A stretch of 16,260 nt of DNA from Clostridia bacterium BRH_c25 (GCA_001515955.1 LOES01000115.1:1-16260), one strand, 5' to 3'; shown: positions 6,593-13,767, numbered from the stretch's first letter. Program-made: numbers and translations. Notes: generated from the letters alone by a model not told the origin.

Positions 6593-7627
6593 ATGGAAGA
6601 AAACAGGCAATTGGAAAGAGATTTTCTGGGCGAATATAATCTTGACGCCAGGCTTTTTGAAGCTATGGGTTTCAAGGTCAAACAGATTGTCCCTGTAAGA
6701 AGCGTATACAGGATAGTTACAGACAAGGGGTTTTTCTGTCTCAAGAAGCTCAGGTTTCCCATGGAAGATATGATTTTCATATTTGAAGCAGTAGAACATC
6801 TCAGGGAGAAAGGCTTCGGGAATGTCTTCAACATAGTCAAGCAGAAAAATGGAGAAAACTTTATATGCTTTAAAGACGAAAAGTATTTCCTTACCGAATG
6901 GATAGACGGCAGGGAATGTGATTTTTTGAATCCTATAGATCTTGATGCTGCCGTTGATGTGCTTGCACATATGCACAATGCGGCAGAGGGATATTTGCCT
7001 GCTGTATGCCCTACCGGCAGGTGCTACTATGGAAAATGGCCGGAGAATTTCAGCAGAAGAATAGAGGAAATGAAGCTGATAAAGGAGCAGGTGCTGGCAA
7101 AACCGGAAAAGAGTGATATTGACAAAATATATCTTGATTATGTGGATATGTGCATAAATGACGGGAAGGAAGCACTACTGCTGCTCAATAAAACTGATTA
7201 TAAAGGTATCTCAGAGGCTGCAGCAAGCAAAGGGAGCTTTATACATCATGATTTTGCCCATCATAATATATTGCATACCTTTGATGGGAGAACGTATGTA
7301 GTTGATTTTGACTACAGCATAATGGATATCAGGATGCATGATGTAGGAAGCCTTATAGTAAGAAATATGAAAAAGTTAAACTGGGATATTGACAAGGCTT
7401 TGGAAATAATTCAGAGCTATGACCGTAGAAATCCGGTGAGCAGCGAGGAGCTGAAGGTTCTTGCTCCCTTCTTCCTCTTCCCCCAGGACTTCTGGATGAT
7501 ATCCAGGCAATACTATATTGAGAGGAAAGCTTGGGACGAGGAGGATTATGTGGACAAAATGAGCACAAAGTCCGAATATACACTGATGCGCCGGAAGTTT
7601 ATAGAAGAATATGAGAAGAGAGTATGA
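6593..7627 (+). CDS. CotS-family spore coat kinase-like protein (3 of 4)
   Basis: A 344 aa protein closely related to paralogue 1. The N-lobe has GFFCLKKLR (46-54). The catalytic loop is IHHDFAHHN (217-225; D220, N225) and the metal motif is VDFDY (237-241; D238), followed by SIMDIRMHDVGSLIVRNM as in paralogue 1. The C-terminus has FPQDFW and SRQYYIERKAW. The active-site residues are intact. I chose ATG 6593 because GGAG lies 6 bases upstream; ATG 6581 and GTG 6563 or 6575 are in frame and would add 4 to 10 residues. It follows the GC-rich heptamer element with no clear promoter of its own. Role as a coat kinase-like protein is inferred from family and context. Confidence 0.85.
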   Translation: MEENRQLERDFLGEYNLDARLFEAMGFKVKQIVPVRSVYRIVTDKGFFCLKKLRFPMEDMIFIFEAVEHLREKGFGNVFNIVKQKNGENFICFKDEKYFLTEWIDGRECDFLNPIDLDAAVDVLAHMHNAAEGYLPAVCPTGRCYYGKWPENFSRRIEEMKLIKEQVLAKPEKSDIDKIYLDYVDMCINDGKEALLLLNKTDYKGISEAAASKGSFIHHDFAHHNILHTFDGRTYVVDFDYSIMDIRMHDVGSLIVRNMKKLNWDIDKALEIIQSYDRRNPVSSEELKVLAPFFLFPQDFWMISRQYYIERKAWDEEDYVDKMSTKSEYTLMRRKFIEEYEKRV

Positions 7628-7631
7628 AAAC

Positions 7632-7763
7632 AGTCGCTAGTCGCTAGACACTAGTTGCTAGGTTTAGGGCAGGGCGCTGATGTAGGGGCGGCCATTGGCC
7701 GTCCCTTATTATACTCCATAGCCTTGCTCAATTCTAGATACTAGAGACTAGCGACCAGTGACT
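7632..7763. repeat. Paired heptamer hairpin, AGTCNCT dialect (element 7)
   Basis: Left arm 7632-7661 (N = G, G, A, G) and right arm 7734-7763 (complement N = A, G, T, T), each 30 nt. Only the second unit matches at N, the single match among all pairs seen. The core carries a GGGGCGGCCATTGGCCGTCC module (7685-7705) that folds on itself; related versions occur in the elements at 13683 and 14928. Confidence 0.85.
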
Positions 7764-7885
7764 ATCCTTCAAAGCAACACCCCGTTACTATATCTCATTT
7801 CTACGGTATAAGTGGCTATAGGCACTCATATAAATTATTAGGGCCCCATCCGGGGTAATTTTGTGTATATTATGAGGTGCCGCCG

Positions 7886-8875
7886 ATGAATATAGATGCT
7901 ATTGCCAAAGAGTTCGAGTGCAGAATTTTTTACAGCAAGCCTTTGAGGGCTGTAAATCTGGCTCAGACCGACAGGGGATTGGTGATAATAAAAGAGACCT
8001 ACAGAGAGCCGGATAAGATACTGTACATACATGGCCTGAAGGAATATTTATATGAGAAGGGTTTTACAAGGCTTGACAGATATTTGCCCTCCAGATATCA
8101 ACTGCCTTTTGCTATATACGAAAACAGGATTTTTGTAATGGAAGACTATATCGAGGGAAGAGAATGCACCTTTACCAACCCTTATGACAGGGAGGCAATC
8201 GTAAAGGCGCTGGCACAGCTTCACAATGCAGGTAAGGGATACTCACCTGCTACCGGTGCTGCAAGCAGGAATAGCATAGGCAAATGGGGAAAGTCCTACA
8301 GGAACAAAATTGACGATTTGATAGAGTTTAGGGAGCTTGCCAGGGGAAAAAGGAAAAAGAGCAGGTTTGACATCATGTTCCTGGAGGATGTGGACTTTTA
8401 CATAGAGCTATGCTGGAGAGGTTACGACACCTTGAAGAATTCCAATTATGAAGAAATATGCAAAAAAGCAAAAAAAGACAATGTCATATGCCATCATGAC
8501 TACACATATCACAATCTTATCATCGGGCCGGAAGGAGAGGTCAATGTCATAGATTTTGATTACAGCTGCCATGAGCTTCCGGTATATGACCTGGCTTCAC
8601 TGATACAGAAGATATTGAAACGTTACAGCTATGATGTCGATATGGCCTTGGAGCTGATAGAGGATTACTGCAGTATTGCACCTCTCCGCAAGGAGGATTT
8701 TGTGCTGATGCTGTCGCTTTTCGAGTTTCCACAAAAGTTCTGGAGAATAACCGAAAGATATTATAAAGGGAAGACCGATTGGAATGAGAAGACCTTCCTT
8801 AGCAAATACAATGACATAGTCATAATGAAGGAATTCGTCCTGGACTTTGTAGAAAGCTTCAGGAGATATATATAG
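7886..8875 (+). CDS. CotS-family spore coat kinase-like protein (4 of 4)
   Basis: A 329 aa protein, the most diverged of the three members with intact active sites. The N-lobe has GLVIIKETY (31-39). The catalytic loop is CHHDYTYHN (202-210; D205, N210) and the metal motif is IDFDY (222-226; D223). The C-terminus has FEFPQKFWRITERYY. Start ATG 7886 follows GAGGTG; GTG 7877 is in frame but overlaps that site. It closes the coat cluster and is followed by a heptamer element and a strong terminator. Upstream, CATATAAA at 7827-7834 with GTATAAGT 13 bases before it weakly resembles a sigma-E promoter. Coat function is by family. Confidence 0.85.
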   Translation: MNIDAIAKEFECRIFYSKPLRAVNLAQTDRGLVIIKETYREPDKILYIHGLKEYLYEKGFTRLDRYLPSRYQLPFAIYENRIFVMEDYIEGRECTFTNPYDREAIVKALAQLHNAGKGYSPATGAASRNSIGKWGKSYRNKIDDLIEFRELARGKRKKSRFDIMFLEDVDFYIELCWRGYDTLKNSNYEEICKKAKKDNVICHHDYTYHNLIIGPEGEVNVIDFDYSCHELPVYDLASLIQKILKRYSYDVDMALELIEDYCSIAPLRKEDFVLMLSLFEFPQKFWRITERYYKGKTDWNEKTFLSKYNDIVIMKEFVLDFVESFRRYI

Positions 8876-8881
8876 ACTCTA

Positions 8882-8966
8882 GATGCGAGATACGAGATTC
8901 GAGTATTAAGCCAGACTTCGAAGACTTTGCTTGGATCCTCGCATCCCGCATCTCGCATCTCGAATC
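8882..8966. repeat. Paired heptamer hairpin, GATNCGA dialect (element 8)
   Basis: The left arm starts at 8882 with three clean units (N = G, A, T) and a worn fourth. The right arm 8937-8966 is 30 nt (complement N = T, G, G, G). The three comparable N positions all mismatch. The core has CTTCGAAG (8916-8923). The right arm runs straight into the terminator at 8968. Confidence 0.8.
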
Positions 8967-8967
8967 T

Positions 8968-8996
8968 AAAAAAACAGTACAAAGTACTGTTTTTTT
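8968..8996. terminator. Strong terminator after the coat cluster
   Basis: A perfect 13-bp stem (8968-8980 with 8984-8996) with a 3-base AAA loop. It has an A run on one side and seven T on the other, so it should work in both directions. It separates the coat cluster from yabG. Confidence 0.9.
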
Positions 8997-9001
8997 CATT
9001 C

Positions 9002-9029
9002 ACCTTGTCAGCATGAACATCATACTATG
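9002..9029 (+). promoter_or_regulatory. Candidate sigma-K promoter for yabG
   Basis: AC at 9002-9003, a 17-base spacer, then CATACTATG at 9021-9029; only the last base departs from CATANNNTA. It lies 57 bases before the chosen yabG start. In Bacillus subtilis yabG is a sigma-K gene, which fits. Low information content keeps confidence modest. Confidence 0.4.
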
Positions 9030-9085
9030 TATTATACGGGCTGTCATAAAGAGTCTGTAAGTTGTGCATTAGGGGGTTGCAGATT

Positions 9086-9952
9086 GTGGATATCAAAGTG
9101 GGAGATATTGTTGCGAGGAAGTCCTATGGCTTAGACATACTGTTCAAGGTTCATGATATAGTGACCGGCAAAGAGGCCGCCAGAACAATAATTCTGAAGG
9201 GACTTAACTATAGGCTTATTGCTGATGCACCGGAGTCAGACATAATAAAAATGCCGATGAACAAGGTTAATGATGAAATACATGCCTTGGAAAAAAGACT
9301 GGGCAAACTCTCCAAAACCGGCGGATTCAGAGCTATGGCCATGCAGAGAAAGCTTCTGCCTAAAAGAGAGGAGTATAGCAGGTTCGAACTGCCGGGAAAA
9401 GTACTTCATATAGACGGTGATAGTGATTACTTGTCTATGTGCATGAAGTATTACAAAGAGCAGAGCATCAGTGCGGTAGGAAAGCTTGTACCGGAAGCCG
9501 ACCAGCCAAAGCTTATCAGGGGGCTGCTTATGGAGAACAACCCGGATATAGTTATAATAACTGGACATGACAGCATGCAAAAGCAGGAAGGTGCAGGCAA
9601 AGATTCTATAGACAGGTACAAAAATTCGAGATATTTCGTTGAAGCAGTCAAGGAAGCTAGAAAATATCAGCAGTCATTGGATGAGCTGGTAATTATAGCA
9701 GGAGCGTGCCAGTCGTATTATGAGGGCATATTGTCTGCAGGAGCAAATTTTGCAAGCTCACCTGCCAGAATACTGATACATGCCCTGGATCCGGTCATGC
9801 TGTGCAGAAAGATTGCATTTACTCCTATCGATAAAACAGCTCCTATAGAGGAAGTGCTGGAGGGCACCATGACAGGGGTAAAGGGCATTGGGGGTATACA
9901 GACAAGAGGAAAACTCAGAGCGGGGATGCCCAGGTCTCCCTATACTCCATAA
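9086..9952 (+). CDS. yabG: YabG, sporulation-specific coat protease
   Basis: A 288 aa protein, the usual length for YabG (peptidase family U57). It opens MDIKVGDIVARKSYGLDILFKV, matching the family start, which is why I chose GTG 9086: AGGGGG lies 9 bases upstream, whereas TTG 9077 abuts it. Conserved blocks: VLHIDGDSDYLSMCMKYY (106-123), DIVIITGHDSM (154-164) and VIIAGACQSYYEGI (202-215). H161 and C208 are the likely catalytic pair; from memory, C. difficile YabG has an essential cysteine at about this position. YabG trims coat proteins in Bacillus and processes germination proteins in C. difficile. It sits next to the coat cluster and 16 bases before the SpoIID-like gene, probably in one transcript. 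Confidence 0.93.
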   Translation: MDIKVGDIVARKSYGLDILFKVHDIVTGKEAARTIILKGLNYRLIADAPESDIIKMPMNKVNDEIHALEKRLGKLSKTGGFRAMAMQRKLLPKREEYSRFELPGKVLHIDGDSDYLSMCMKYYKEQSISAVGKLVPEADQPKLIRGLLMENNPDIVIITGHDSMQKQEGAGKDSIDRYKNSRYFVEAVKEARKYQQSLDELVIIAGACQSYYEGILSAGANFASSPARILIHALDPVMLCRKIAFTPIDKTAPIEEVLEGTMTGVKGIGGIQTRGKLRAGMPRSPYTP

Positions 9953-9968
9953 CAAGGGAGGAAATAGA

Positions 9969-11375
9969 ATGTTGTTTAAGGCGTATGACTGTGAAAAAAA
10001 TATTGGGATAAATATGGATTTAAACGAGCTGACAGCGAGGATAACAAGCTATAATACAGTTGGAGAACATGAGTTTGAGCTTCTGAAAGCTTTTGCCGTA
10101 ATGGCAAGGACAGAGCTGGCAAGAAAAACCTTCATATATGGCGGCAAAGGCTGTGAGAACCATAAAGGCTTTGATATATGCACTGAACCGGGGCACTGCC
10201 TGGAATATGGCCTTACCGATGTTGAGGTGCCGGAGGCCGTATGTGAGGCTGTTGCTGCAACAGAGATGGAAATTATGCTTTTTGAAGGCAGGCCGATAAA
10301 ACCATTTTTTCATTACAGATGCGGCGGAGCAACAGAAAACTCAGAAAATGTACTGGGTAATAGGATAACTTATCTTAGGCGGGTGCTCTGCTCTTTTTGT
10401 ACAAATATTGAGGACAGTGAAAGCGACAAGTACTTTACGGTATGCGAGCTGGAGGAGCTGTTAAAAACCAGGCTGAGCAAGCCCGAAGGGATATACTATA
10501 ATATTAAGGGAATGTTTGAAGATATAGAGGTTGATGAGCATGGCAAAATAAACAGAATAAAGATCGGTTCAAAAACCTTCAAGGGAACTGAAGTCAGAGA
10601 GCTTCTAAAGCTCAACTCAACCAGATTTGACTATATACCTGTGAAATTCCTTGTCAAGTGCATCGGAACAGGTCATGGACTGGGACTCTGCCAGTGTGGA
10701 GCAAATGAAATGGCGAAATCGGGCAATAACTATCATGAGATTTTGAAATACTACTATACAGGAGTGTGCTTTGAGGAAATGAAGCTTCCTGACTCCAGCA
10801 AGCCGCTGAAGGGTGTCAGAATTGTGCTGGATGCGGCTCACGGCGGAGCTGCTTGTGATGATAACAAGGGTATAACAGGCCTCAGAGAAAAGGATGTTAA
10901 TCTTGATATTGTGCTGAAGCTCAGAAGCCTTCTTGAGAAGCAGGGGGCTGAAGTTTTTCTTACAAGAGACAGTGATGTTGAAATGGTGCTTTCTGACAGG
11001 GCTGCCATATCCAATGGGAAAAGGCCGGACTTTTTTTTATCGGTCGGACAAAATAGTTTTCCCAACTCAACTGCCTCCGGCTCTGAAACATATTATTACA
11101 GGGGAGACAGTCAGGGAGAAAAACTGTCAAAGCTTATAATAGAGGAACTGTGTAAATCTCTTGGCATTAAGAACAGAGGAGCAAGAACAGCCGAATTCTA
11201 CCTGCTCCGGGAGGTAAAGGCATCTGCTGTAATAGTTCAGCTTCTTTATATGAGTAATCCGGAAGATGAAAAGCTTTTGTTCGATCAAGGCTTCAGAGAA
11301 GCTGCAGCAGCGGCAATATTCAGGGCATTCCGGACATGTTACGATATGCTTGGAAATGGAGTTGCTGCAAAATGA
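9969..11375 (+). CDS. SpoIID-like domain fused to a degenerate amidase_3 domain
   Basis: A 468 aa protein. Residues 1 to about 270 are a SpoIID/LytB-type domain: EFELLKAFAVMART (35-48; E37 fits the SpoIID catalytic Glu), a Cys/His cluster (C62, H65, C71, H76, C77) like the zinc site reported for clostridial SpoIID, FFHYRCGGATEN (113-124), and GTGHGLGLCQCGANEMAKSG (233-252) before LKYYYTGV. Residues 283-460 match N-acetylmuramoyl-L-alanine amidase (amidase_3): AAHGG (H291), LREKDVNL (E307), LTRDSD and MSNPEDE. The second zinc His (SIHaN in active enzymes) is Gly360 in SVGQN, and the catalytic Glu is Gln424 in IVQLLYMSN. The amidase is probably inactive. SpoIID's usual N-terminal membrane anchor is absent. 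ATG 9969 follows AGGGAGG. Confidence 0.87.
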   Translation: MLFKAYDCEKNIGINMDLNELTARITSYNTVGEHEFELLKAFAVMARTELARKTFIYGGKGCENHKGFDICTEPGHCLEYGLTDVEVPEAVCEAVAATEMEIMLFEGRPIKPFFHYRCGGATENSENVLGNRITYLRRVLCSFCTNIEDSESDKYFTVCELEELLKTRLSKPEGIYYNIKGMFEDIEVDEHGKINRIKIGSKTFKGTEVRELLKLNSTRFDYIPVKFLVKCIGTGHGLGLCQCGANEMAKSGNNYHEILKYYYTGVCFEEMKLPDSSKPLKGVRIVLDAAHGGAACDDNKGITGLREKDVNLDIVLKLRSLLEKQGAEVFLTRDSDVEMVLSDRAAISNGKRPDFFLSVGQNSFPNSTASGSETYYYRGDSQGEKLSKLIIEELCKSLGIKNRGARTAEFYLLREVKASAVIVQLLYMSNPEDEKLLFDQGFREAAAAAIFRAFRTCYDMLGNGVAAK

Positions 11376-11391
11376 TAAATTTTGAATAGGT

Positions 11392-11436
11392 CAAGACCCA
11401 TCCCTACAATACGCAGGGAATGGTCTTGGCCATTCC
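11392..11436 (+). promoter_or_regulatory. Two overlapping alternative hairpins after the SpoIID-like gene
   Basis: Stem A pairs 11392-11405 with 11415-11428 (12 of 14 bases, CAAGACC...GGTCTTG). Stem B pairs GGAATGG (11417-11423) with CCATTCC (11430-11436). They share bases 11417-11428, so only one can form at a time. No U tract follows at once. It could be a 3'-end structure of the upstream transcript; a switching role is speculative. Confidence 0.4.
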
Positions 11437-11547
11437 ACATTTTGTAACAGCATATATTTTTTTCACTATCATTCATGAAAAACATGCGATTCGGGGAATA
11501 ATAGTACTATTATCATATATAATAGCTGTAAATTGAAATAAAAAAAT

Positions 11548-11576
11548 TTGACTAATAAAGTATAAGTTGATATAAT
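11548..11576 (+). promoter_or_regulatory. Sigma-A promoter, upstream of the pair before veg
   Basis: TTGACT at 11548-11553, a 17-base spacer and TATAAT at 11571-11576, in AT-rich sequence. Eleven of twelve consensus bases match at ideal spacing. Confidence 0.85.
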
Positions 11577-11588
11577 ATTTTGTTTCAA

Positions 11589-11617
11589 TTGACATATAAT
11601 ATATGTTATGATAAAAT
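11589..11617 (+). promoter_or_regulatory. Sigma-A promoter, downstream of the pair before veg, with extended -10
   Basis: TTGACA at 11589-11594, a 17-base spacer and TAAAAT at 11612-11617, preceded by TG at 11609-11610 (extended -10). It lies 30 bases before the veg start. The two tandem promoters recall the vegI/vegII pair of Bacillus subtilis. Confidence 0.88.
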
Positions 11618-11647
11618 ATAAGATGTTGGGAAGGAAGGTGATTTTTT

Positions 11648-11920
11648 ATGGCTTCAAAAAATACCCTCTCCCTCATCAAAAGCAATATAGACAACTATGT
11701 TGGGGAAAGAGTTGTACTCAGAGCCAATAAAGGCAGGAAGAAGATAAGCATCAAGCAAGGTGTGATTGAGAAGACGTACCCCAGTATATTTTTAGTACGA
11801 ATTGAAGGAGAAGTGCCTGAAGACTTCGGGAGAACCGTCTCATTCAGCTATTCAGATATACTGACAAAGTCTATCGAACTATTCGCATGTAAGGATAATG
11901 TAAAGATAGGCTGCATGTAG
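11648..11920 (+). CDS. veg: Veg family protein
   Basis: A 90 aa small basic protein of the Veg family (DUF1021). Family features: the N-terminal SLIKSNIDNYVGERVVLRAN (8-27), GRKKISIKQGVIEKTYPSIF (29-48) and SFSYSDILTKSIEL (65-78). These line up with B. subtilis Veg (similar GkRltLkAngGRrK, YPSvFvi and sYSYaDILTetVEL stretches). In B. subtilis Veg is very highly transcribed and has been linked to biofilm gene expression, probably through the SinR pathway; its biochemical action is unclear. Start ATG 11648 follows GGAAGGAAGGTG. Two strong promoters precede it and a terminator follows, so it is a single-gene unit. Confidence 0.93.
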   Translation: MASKNTLSLIKSNIDNYVGERVVLRANKGRKKISIKQGVIEKTYPSIFLVRIEGEVPEDFGRTVSFSYSDILTKSIELFACKDNVKIGCM

Positions 11921-12029
11921 TAATCTCTAATAACAAAAGAACTTAGCCTTTTTGCAGCAGCATTTGTTGAAGTATTAGTAGCAGTTATCGCCTTAAAGGC
12001 GAAGTTATATACTATTAGGCAACCTTGTG

Positions 12030-12081
12030 AGGCAAAAAATTGAGACCCGTATAGGGTTCTTAATTTTTTTTGCCTTTTTTT
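12030..12081 (+). terminator. Terminator downstream of veg
   Basis: A long stem from AGGCAAAAAATT (12030-12041) to AATTTTTTTTGCCT (12062-12075), capped by a GACCC/GGGTTC pair with a GTATA loop, followed by seven T (12076-12081 and on). It is 110 bases after veg. Confidence 0.8.
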
Positions 12082-12089
12082 CATATATT

Positions 12090-12162
12090 TTGAACGCACA
12101 AAAGTATTCCTATTGGGTAATGTGCGAATTCAATAACAATCAAGGAAATATTTACGCGAAAT
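12090..12162 (+). repeat. Dispersed ~105-nt repeat, copy 2 (shortened)
   Basis: Starts TTGAACGCACAAAAGTATT, keeps GTGCGAATTCAATAACAA, and runs to ATTTACGCGAAAT. The last third of the longer copies (to ATTTCGCGAAAT) is lost or replaced by AT-rich sequence. It retains the self-complementary first 42 bases. It begins 9 bases after the veg terminator, in the 522-base gap before arcA. The rest of that gap holds the terminator and the candidate ArgR sites; no gene was supported. Confidence 0.8.
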
Positions 12163-12201
12163 ATTTAGCATAATAATTTTTTATTCCTGCTTCTAAATTA
12201 A

Positions 12202-12218
12202 TATGCATATAATGCATA
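12202..12218. promoter_or_regulatory. ARG-box-like inverted repeat
   Basis: TATGCAT, ATA, ATGCATA: a perfect 7-bp inverted repeat. It resembles half-sites of the ArgR/AhrC operator (TGNAT...ATNCA), but its spacer is one base shorter than the usual 14-base core. It lies 110 bases before the better site at 12312; ArgR boxes often come in pairs. Confidence 0.35.
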
Positions 12219-12311
12219 AATATGGCAGAGTCTAATTATTAATCGTGAAGTGGTTAGAATGCAAAAGCTGTCGATTTTTATCCCGTACTTTATATTTATA
12301 CAATTCAACGG

Positions 12312-12325
12312 TGAATTAATATGCA
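12312..12325. promoter_or_regulatory. Candidate ArgR/AhrC operator upstream of arcA
   Basis: TGAATTAATATGCA matches the ARG-box core TGAATWWWWATTCA at all but one position. A possible -10 (TACAAT, 12299-12304) lies just upstream. ArgR-type regulators control arginine genes in Firmicutes, so a site before arcA is expected. No argR gene is in the window. Confidence 0.5.
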
Positions 12326-12366
12326 GGTGCATGGAATAAAATGTAAAATATCCCTTGAACACTGCA

Positions 12367-12393
12367 TACCAATTACTTGTACAATAATTGGTA
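12367..12393. promoter_or_regulatory. Near-perfect 27-base palindrome upstream of arcA
   Basis: TACCAATTA (12367-12375) pairs with TAATTGGTA (12385-12393), and the centre TTGTACAA (12377-12384) is itself a perfect palindrome; a single C at 12376 is unpaired. It lies 50 bases before arcA. TATACT at 12400-12405 could be a -10, in which case the palindrome would cover the -35. It reads as an operator for an unidentified regulator or an RNA hairpin. Confidence 0.5.
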
Positions 12394-12442
12394 TTTGTAT
12401 ATACTAAAGTTGGTTGAATGGAATAGGAAGGGAGATTAACAA

Positions 12443-13681
12443 ATGTTTGATGCAGACAGAGGTCCTTTTTTGAATGTTACGTCTGAAATAGGCAAATTAA
12501 AAGCTGTCCTGTTGCACAAGCCGGGTAAAGAGTTGGAAAGACTTACTCCGGATTATCTGAGAGAGCTTTTGTTCGATGACATCCCATGGCTCAGGAAGAT
12601 GAGGGATGAGCATGATGAGTTTGCCGAAATCTTGAGGCAGAGAGGTACAAAGGTTTATTATGTTGAAGAGCTGCTGACAGAGATTCTGGATAATGTAGAT
12701 GTCAAAAGGAATCTCATAAATGATATATTGCTTCATTGCCACATGGAAAACAATGAGCTGCGTGAGCTGATATTTTCCTATCTGCTTGATAAAAGTCCTG
12801 CAGAAGTAGCAGAAATAGCCATAGCAGGCCTGAATAAGAAGGATATACCTGATGTGGAGAGGGAGTACAGCCTTTCGGATTATGTAAGCAAGGATTATCC
12901 GCTATATATAAATCCGATACCAAATTTGTATTTCATGAGAGATCCGTTGTCTATCATAGGAAGCGGAATATCCATCAACTCCATGCACACTGATGCAAGA
13001 AGAAGAGAGCCGATGATAATAAAATATATATATGACTATAATCCACTTTTCAGAAAGGATTACTCCCAGATATGGTATAATTATACTATACCTCACAGCA
13101 TAGAGGGCGGAGATATTCTGGTGCTGAGCAAAGAGGCAGTGGCAGTTGGCTGCAGTGAAAGAACTTCCGCCAATGGTATTGAAATTCTTGCCCGGAACCT
13201 GTTCGCCGGGAATGAGAATCTGAGAGAAGTGCTGGCGGTACAGATACCTCCCATTAGAGCGTTTATGCATCTTGATACAGTATTCACAATGGTTGATAGG
13301 GATAAGTTCACAGTATATCCCGGCATATTGGACAGGGTTACAGTTTATAAGCTTACCCGCGGCAGCAATAACGGAGTAAAGGTCACTGCAGAGGATGATC
13401 TTGTTGAAGCTCTAAAGAAGAGTCTCAGGCTTCCTGCAGTCAGCCTGATACAAAGCGGCGGAGGAGATGTAATAACAGCTGCAAGAGAGCAGTGGAATGA
13501 TAGTACCAATACTCTGGCAATAGCTCCAGGTGTTGTAGTGACTTACTCAAGAAATGAAGCTTCAAATGAGGTGCTTAGGAAGAATGGCATTGAGGTGCTT
13601 GAAATAGACGGTTCAGAGCTGGTAAGGGGTAGAGGAGGCCCAAGGTGCATGAGCATGCCGCTTGTTAGGGAAAAAATATAA
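12443..13681 (+). CDS. arcA: Arginine deiminase
   Basis: A 412 aa enzyme that converts arginine to citrulline and ammonia, first step of the cytoplasmic arginine deiminase pathway. It belongs to the guanidino-group modifying (pentein) fold. Visible active-site elements: FMRDP (164-168), EGGDIL (221-226), HLDTVF (276-281; catalytic His276 and Asp278), SGGGDVITAAREQW (338-351), and the C-terminal GRGGPRCMSMP with nucleophile Cys402. Length is typical and the site is complete. Start ATG 12443 follows AGGAAGGGAG. It leads the arcA-argF-arcC operon, which yields ATP, ammonia and ornithine from arginine. The long AT-rich leader with palindromes suggests control by arginine or energy state. Confidence 0.96.
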   Translation: MFDADRGPFLNVTSEIGKLKAVLLHKPGKELERLTPDYLRELLFDDIPWLRKMRDEHDEFAEILRQRGTKVYYVEELLTEILDNVDVKRNLINDILLHCHMENNELRELIFSYLLDKSPAEVAEIAIAGLNKKDIPDVEREYSLSDYVSKDYPLYINPIPNLYFMRDPLSIIGSGISINSMHTDARRREPMIIKYIYDYNPLFRKDYSQIWYNYTIPHSIEGGDILVLSKEAVAVGCSERTSANGIEILARNLFAGNENLREVLAVQIPPIRAFMHLDTVFTMVDRDKFTVYPGILDRVTVYKLTRGSNNGVKVTAEDDLVEALKKSLRLPAVSLIQSGGGDVITAAREQWNDSTNTLAIAPGVVVTYSRNEASNEVLRKNGIEVLEIDGSELVRGRGGPRCMSMPLVREKI

Positions 13682-13682
13682 T

Positions 13683-13767
13683 AGTCGCTAGTCACTAGTC
13701 GCTAGTCTCTAGATTCAGGGTAAGGCTTTGGGGTATGGTTGCGCGTTTCGCGTTTCGAGTTGCGCGG
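13683..13767. repeat. Two heptamer left arms of different dialects in tandem (element 9)
   Basis: A 30-nt AGTCNCT arm at 13683-13712 (N = G, A, G, T) is followed by a 30-nt GTTNCGM arm at 13738-13767 (N = G, T, T, G), a dialect seen only here. Neither has a clear right arm. Downstream come a GGGGCGCCCATTGGGCGTC fold (13787-13805), CTTCAAAG (13809-13816) and CCATTGCCCATTGCC (13829-13843), which is two units of another 7-base repeat. It lies between arcA and argF within the operon. Confidence 0.75.

Noticed and set aside
9888..9968. 27-codon upstream extension of the SpoIID-like gene overlapping yabG
   Set aside because: It gives no signal peptide or conserved sequence, and ATG 9969 has AGGGAGG at proper spacing.
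11924..12043. 39-codon open frame after veg encoding a hydrophobic stretch (LFAAAFVEVLVAVIALKAKL)
   Set aside because: It resembles a single-membrane-span peptide but has no ATG, GTG or TTG start in frame and no ribosome site, and it ends inside the veg terminator stem.
11921..12081. Riboswitch or structured leader upstream of the arc operon
   Set aside because: I checked for recognisable riboswitch cores (c-di-GMP, lysine, T-box type) and saw none. The only firm structure is the terminator, which best fits veg.
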